The notes under the pieces: model-generated
What the model was told of the DNA's origin: nothing
The model's database searches: none
The model's input: the letters and a program-made list of their open reading frames with translations, nothing else
Position numbers and translations under genes: made by a program
Assembly (NCBI GenBank): GCA_946611445.1
Contig: CAMODP010000002.1
Span: forward strand, 1-28,940
Origin: an uncultured Eubacterium sp.
Lineage (GTDB): Bacteria; Bacillota; Clostridia; Lachnospirales; Lachnospiraceae
DNA: 28,940 nt
Direction of reading: 5' to 3'
Shown here: one piece after another, positions 25,766 to 28,940 of the stretch
How the letters are laid out: each line of letters begins with the position of its first letter
Numbering within the stretch: position 1 is the first letter of the stretch

Positions 25766-26801
25766 GCCGCAGCAGTTCCTCCCTCAGCGCATCCAGAAGT
25801 TCTTCCTCAGGCACCTTGCGCAGGATTTCGCCGCCCCGCAGAAGCAGCCCGACGCCCTTTCCGCCGGCAATGCCGAAATCCGCCTCTCTGGCCTCACCGG
25901 GTCCGTTGACAACGCAGCCCATCACAGCCACTTTCAGGTCAAGCGGAATGTCCTGTACCATGGTCTCTACCTGGTTTGCCAGGGAGATCAGGTCTATTTC
26001 CGTGCGGCCGCATGTAGGACAGGACACGACTTCCACCCCGCCGCTGCGCATGCCCAGCGTCTTCAGGATGAGCCGGGCCGCCTTCACCTCCTCCAGGGGA
26101 TCTCCTGTCAGAGAGACGCGGATAGTGTCGCCGATGCCCTGCGAGAGAATGATGCCCAGACCCACAGCGGACTTGACAGTCCCGGCATACAGCGTGCCTG
26201 CCTCCGTAATTCCCACATGCAGCGGGTGATCTGTCTTCTGGGCGATCAGTTCATGCGCGCGGGCGCACATCATAACATTGGAAGATTTTATACTGATCAC
26301 GAGATTCTCATATCCCATATCCTCAATGATGCCCACCTGCCGCAGGGCGCTTTCAACCAGTCCCTCTGCAGTCACAGTCCCGTACTTCTCCAGAATGTCG
26401 CTCTCCAGAGAACCGCTGTTGACACCGACGCGGATCGGAATGTTCCGCTCACGGGCCGCGTCCACAACGGCGCGCACCCGCTCCGTGCTGCCGATATTGC
26501 CGGGATTGATCCGGATCTTGTCTGCCCCGTTCTCGATAGCGGCGATGGCCAGTCTGTAATCAAAATGGATGTCCGCCACGAGCGGGATCCGGATCCGGCG
26601 CCTGATCTCCCGCAGGGCCTGCGCGGCCTCCATACCGGGAACGGCACAGCGGATGATCTCACATCCGGCATCCGTCAGCCTGCGGATCTGTTCTGTTGTC
26701 GCTTCTATGTCTTCTGTCTTTGTATTGGTCATAGACTGGATCAGGACAGGATTGCCTCCTCCGATCACACAGTTTCCGATCTGTACAGTACGGGTTTTCA
26801 T
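25758..26801 (-). CDS. ispG: 4-hydroxy-3-methylbut-2-en-1-yl diphosphate synthase (IspG/GcpE)
   Basis: A 347-residue enzyme of the methylerythritol phosphate pathway. It converts the cyclic diphosphate MEcPP to HMBPP with a [4Fe-4S] cluster. The N-terminal TIM barrel is recognisable ([37 protein letters not shown]). The C-terminal cluster domain shows Cys261 and Cys264 in CPTCGRTE, then Cys296 in [10 protein letters not shown] with Glu303 as the fourth ligand. AGGAG lies nine bases before the ATG. It starts 18 bases after the dihydrofolate reductase stop and overlaps polC by eight bases. The ispG-polC pairing is common in Clostridia, where dxr and rseP usually precede; here the preceding gene is a dihydrofolate reductase. 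Confidence 0.97.
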   Translation of the reverse strand: MKTRTVQIGNCVIGGGNPVLIQSMTNTKTEDIEATTEQIRRLTDAGCEIIRCAVPGMEAAQALREIRRRIRIPLVADIHFDYRLAIAAIENGADKIRINPGNIGSTERVRAVVDAARERNIPIRVGVNSGSLESDILEKYGTVTAEGLVESALRQVGIIEDMGYENLVISIKSSNVMMCARAHELIAQKTDHPLHVGITEAGTLYAGTVKSAVGLGIILSQGIGDTIRVSLTGDPLEEVKAARLILKTLGMRSGGVEVVSCPTCGRTEIDLISLANQVETMVQDIPLDLKVAVMGCVVNGPGEAREADFGIAGGKGVGLLLRGGEILRKVPEEELLDALREELLRHV

Positions 26802-26819
26802 AAATTCTGTCTCCTGTTT

Positions 26820-27374
26820 TTATAGATCTCTTTCTTCCGTTCCGGCGGTTTCTCCTGACACCTTCTGTCCGGCCGCTCCGCCGGCGCACCGTCTGTAGGT
26901 CCGGAACGTATACTCCGTGTCAAAGCAAGTCTGCTCCTCGCTCTCATACGCCAGCTCCCATTCCGGGCTCGCGTCCAGGTCGGGGAACCAGGTGTCGGCC
27001 TGATAGTGCCAGGCCACTCTGGTCACATACACTGTGTCACAGAAGGGAAGCAGCATTTCATATACCACCGCGCCGCCGATCACATAGATTTCATCCGGGT
27101 CATAGCGCCGCAGTTCATCCCACAGTTCATCCTCTGTGTATACAAAGGTCACGCCCGGACAGCGCAGATCCCTGCTGCGGGTCAGGACAATGTTCCTGCG
27201 GTTCGGGAGCGGACGGCGGCTGATGCTGTCAAACGTCTTCCGGCCCATGACAACCACATGTCCCTCTGTCTTCTCCCGGAAAAACCTGAGATCTCCCGGG
27301 ATGCTGACCAGGACACTGCCCCGGCAGCCGATCGCCCAGTTTTCATCCGCGCACAGAATTGCCTTCATACCCAT
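26820..27374 (-). CDS. folA: Dihydrofolate reductase
   Basis: A 184-residue enzyme that reduces dihydrofolate to tetrahydrofolate with NADPH, the target of trimethoprim. Visible motifs are the NADPH and loop region ADENWAIGCRG (9-19), the substrate-binding acid Asp28 in IPGDLRFF, MGRKTFDSI (43-51), RRNIVLTR (59-66) and YVIGGAVVYEMLLPFCDTVY (97-116). The catalytic core ends near residue 160, and about 24 polar residues (GGAAGQKVSGETAGTEE) form a non-conserved tail. GGAG lies about eight bases before the ATG at 27374; an ATG two codons in is possible. No thymidylate synthase is adjacent. It heads the dfr-ispG-polC unit. Confidence 0.95.
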   Translation of the reverse strand: MGMKAILCADENWAIGCRGSVLVSIPGDLRFFREKTEGHVVVMGRKTFDSISRRPLPNRRNIVLTRSRDLRCPGVTFVYTEDELWDELRRYDPDEIYVIGGAVVYEMLLPFCDTVYVTRVAWHYQADTWFPDLDASPEWELAYESEEQTCFDTEYTFRTYRRCAGGAAGQKVSGETAGTEERDL

Positions 27375-27502
27375 TACAAATCTCCAGCAAGCTAAGGTTT
27401 TTGAGAGTTTCTGAGCGGCCGCCGGCAGGGCAGCCTATATCATCTGCAGAGGCGGGGCCATTTCCCTCTGAGTATATTCCGAAATACCTCTGTCCGCAAC
27501 CC

Positions 27503-27531
27503 TGTTCAATTCCCGGGATCTGTGTTATAAT
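27503..27531 (+). promoter_or_regulatory. Extended -10 promoter for mscL
   Basis: TATAAT at 27526-27531 is preceded by TG one base upstream (TGTTATAAT), an extended -10 that compensates for a poor -35 (TGTTCA at 27503-27508, 17 bases away). The mscL start is 52 bases downstream. The rest of the divergent 27375-27582 gap shows no gene. Confidence 0.6.
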
Positions 27532-27582
27532 GGCATTGTTTTTACAGTTAAGCTCAATTTTTTATATCAGGAGGGGAGCAGA

Positions 27583-28017
27583 ATGAAATCATTTATGAAG
27601 GAATTCAAAGAGTTTATTTCCCGCGGCAACGTGATGGACATGGCCGTAGGTATCATCATCGGCGGCGCCTTCACGGCGATCGTGTCCGCCCTGGTGGACA
27701 GCATCATCATGCCTCTGATCTCAGTCATCTTCGGCGGCATCAGCTTTGACCAGTGGAACATCGTCATGGGCGCCGGCGAAGAAGCGCCTGTTCTGGGCAT
27801 CGGCACCTTCGTAGCCGCCATCGTAAACTTCCTGCTGATCGCCCTGGTCATCTTCATGGTCATCAAAGCCATGAACAAGGCCAACGAGATGAAGAACGGC
27901 CCGAAACAGGAAGAAGCACCCACCACAAAGATCTGCGAGTTCTGCAAATCCGAGATTCCGATCGAAGCCACCAGATGCCCGCACTGCACATCCGAGCTGA
28001 AAATCGAAGTGAAGTAA
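27583..28017 (+). CDS. mscL: Large-conductance mechanosensitive channel MscL with C-terminal zinc ribbon
   Basis: A 144-residue MscL that releases solutes during osmotic downshock. The N-terminal amphipathic helix and TM1 are clear (KEFKEFISRGNVMDMAVGII, then GGAFTAIVSALVDSIIMPLI), followed by a short loop (~50-75) and TM2 (~73-97, GTFVAAIVNFLLIALVIFMV). Instead of ending in the usual cytoplasmic helix, residues 115-144 hold two CxxC pairs (Cys118, Cys121, Cys132, Cys135), a rubredoxin-like zinc ribbon. AGGAGGGGA lies about six bases before the ATG, with an extended -10 promoter upstream. It is followed by inverted-repeat element 3. Confidence 0.96.
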   Translation: MKSFMKEFKEFISRGNVMDMAVGIIIGGAFTAIVSALVDSIIMPLISVIFGGISFDQWNIVMGAGEEAPVLGIGTFVAAIVNFLLIALVIFMVIKAMNKANEMKNGPKQEEAPTTKICEFCKSEIPIEATRCPHCTSELKIEVK

Positions 28018-28064
28018 TCTTTCCATCAATCTATAAAATCAAAAGACGTGACTGTCACGCAGTC

Positions 28065-28198
28065 CGCCGGCGTGTATAAATACCCCGCAGGGAACCTCCG
28101 CAGCGCCGGTACTTAGCGAAAGCCTGCTTGCGCTTTAGTACCGCTGCGCGAGGACAGAGCGCAAGCGTTTCCCGAAGGGGTATTGATGCACACCGGCG
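28065..28198. repeat. Long branched inverted-repeat element 3 between mscL and pckA
   Basis: Arms 28065-28096 and 28167-28198 pair along ~30 positions with a handful of mismatches (CGCCGG with CCGGCG, ATACCCC with GGGGTAT, AGGGAA with TTTCCC). Inside is a second compound hairpin, about 28101-28146: CAGC with GCTG, GGTACT with AGTACC, AGCG with CGCT, closing on AAG-CCTG-CTT. A perfect 13-nt palindrome (CGTGAC-T-GTCACG, 28047-28059) lies just upstream. The right arm runs into TTTT (28199-28202), so the structure could end mscL transcription, but it is far larger than needed. The architecture is like elements 1 and 2. The 28018-28316 gap otherwise holds only the pckA leader. Confidence 0.72.
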
Positions 28199-28316
28199 TT
28201 TTCTGTGTTTAAGCCTTTTTTTATTATCCATGAGATTGATTTTTTTCTCTATGTATGATACAAAGAAAGATGATTTTACAGAAACTGAAGATAAGTGTTT
28301 AGAGAAAGAGGTACCT

Positions 28317-28940
28317 ATGGCAGAACTCAATTTAACCAGATACGGCATTACCGGTACGACGGAGATCGTGCACAATCCTTCCTTTGATTTCCTGTATGAT
28401 GAGGAACTCAAGCCGGAGCTGGAGGGCTTCGACAAGGGTCAGCTGACCGAGCTCGGCGCCGTCAACGTCATGACCGGCATTTACACCGGCCGTTCCCCCA
28501 AAGATAAATACATCATCATGGACGAGAACTCCAAAGACACCGTCTGGTGGACTTCCGAAGAGTATCCGAATGACAACCACCCCGCCTCCGAAGAGACCTG
28601 GGCAGTTCTGAAGGATATCGCCCTCAAAGAGCTTTCCGGCAAGCGTCTTTTCGTAGTTGACGCCTTCTGCGGCACCAACCCGGACACCCGCATGGCAATC
28701 CGCTTCATCGTAGAAGTGGCATGGCAGGCGCACTTCATTAAGAATATGTTCATCATTCCGACCGAAGAGGAACTGGCTTCCTTTGAGCCGGATTTCGTCG
28801 TCTACAATGCCTCCAAGGCAAAGGTGACAAACTACAAGGAGCTCGGCCTGAACTCCGAGACAGTCGCTGCCTTCAATATCACCTCCCGTGAGCAGGTCAT
28901 CATCAACACCTGGTACGGCGGCGAGATGAAGAAGGGCATG
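28317..28940 (+). CDS. pckA: Phosphoenolpyruvate carboxykinase (ATP), 5' part, cut by window end
   Basis: The first 208 codons of an ATP-dependent PEP carboxykinase (about 530 residues when complete). The enzyme interconverts oxaloacetate and PEP, feeding gluconeogenesis or, in fermenters, fixing CO2 toward succinate. The N-terminus matches the family: LTRYGI, the substrate-binding stretch [13 protein letters not shown] (53-65), [20 protein letters not shown] with [18 protein letters not shown], and YGGEMKKGM at the edge, where the active-site lysine region begins. The nucleotide-binding P-loop lies outside. AAAGAGG is about seven bases before the ATG at 28317. No convincing promoter hexamers with proper spacing were found in the AT-rich leader (28205-28310). 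Confidence 0.96.
   Translation, partial: MAELNLTRYGITGTTEIVHNPSFDFLYDEELKPELEGFDKGQLTELGAVNVMTGIYTGRSPKDKYIIMDENSKDTVWWTSEEYPNDNHPASEETWAVLKDIALKELSGKRLFVVDAFCGTNPDTRMAIRFIVEVAWQAHFIKNMFIIPTEEELASFEPDFVVYNASKAKVTNYKELGLNSETVAAFNITSREQVIINTWYGGEMKKGM

Noticed and set aside
27375..27582. Riboswitch or gene in the folA-mscL divergent gap
   Set aside because: No conserved aptamer sequence or start-supported frame; only a promoter for mscL could be supported.
28236..28259. TTGATT ... TATGAT as the pckA promoter
   Set aside because: The spacing is only 12 bases, too short for a sigma-A promoter; no better pair was seen.

Overview
The window reads as a chromosomal segment of a fairly GC-rich member of the Lachnospiraceae (Clostridia, Bacillota). 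Pointers are a PolC-type replicative polymerase, a class III fructose-1,6-bisphosphatase, a MurT-type Mur ligase, an MscL with a C-terminal zinc ribbon, AGGAGG-type ribosome binding sites and a gene pair resembling the DUF5717/DUF5716 proteins I associate with this family. No rRNA, tRNA, CRISPR array, phage gene or transposase gene was seen. The assignment rests on reading the sequence, not on a search.

Layout. 1-1353 (minus, cut by the left edge) is an ABC exporter with fused membrane and ATPase domains, divergent from a MATE efflux pump (1607-2986), which ends at a strong hairpin terminator. A SpoU-type RNA methyltransferase (minus) follows. The divergent gap 3910-4672 holds no credible gene but contains two large, branched inverted-repeat structures. 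A promoter then drives a small histidine-rich protein and MurT, here without an adjacent gatD.

17827 down to 6401 is a run of seven minus-strand genes: a 1176-aa helical-repeat protein, an actin/Hsp70-fold protein and a small TPR-like protein (an uncharacterised trio), then a MacA-like adaptor with a roughly 500-residue insertion, its ATPase, its MacB-like permease, and a DUF2130 coiled-coil protein. Overlaps and short gaps suggest one or two operons. A promoter with consensus-like spacing lies just upstream of the first gene.

17953-19053 is a CobD/HisC-like PLP enzyme whose stop abuts that of fbp. Downstream come polC, ispG and a dihydrofolate reductase (minus, transcribed dfr-ispG-polC), with two copies of a 27-nt palindrome between polC and fbp. 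On the plus strand mscL follows, then a third large hairpin element, then the 5' part of pckA (ATP-type PEP carboxykinase), cut by the right edge.

The best candidates for something undescribed are the helical-repeat/actin-fold/TPR trio, the chimeric adaptor with tandem beta-domain insert, and the three long branched hairpin elements, two of which sit between divergent genes where a terminator role makes no sense.
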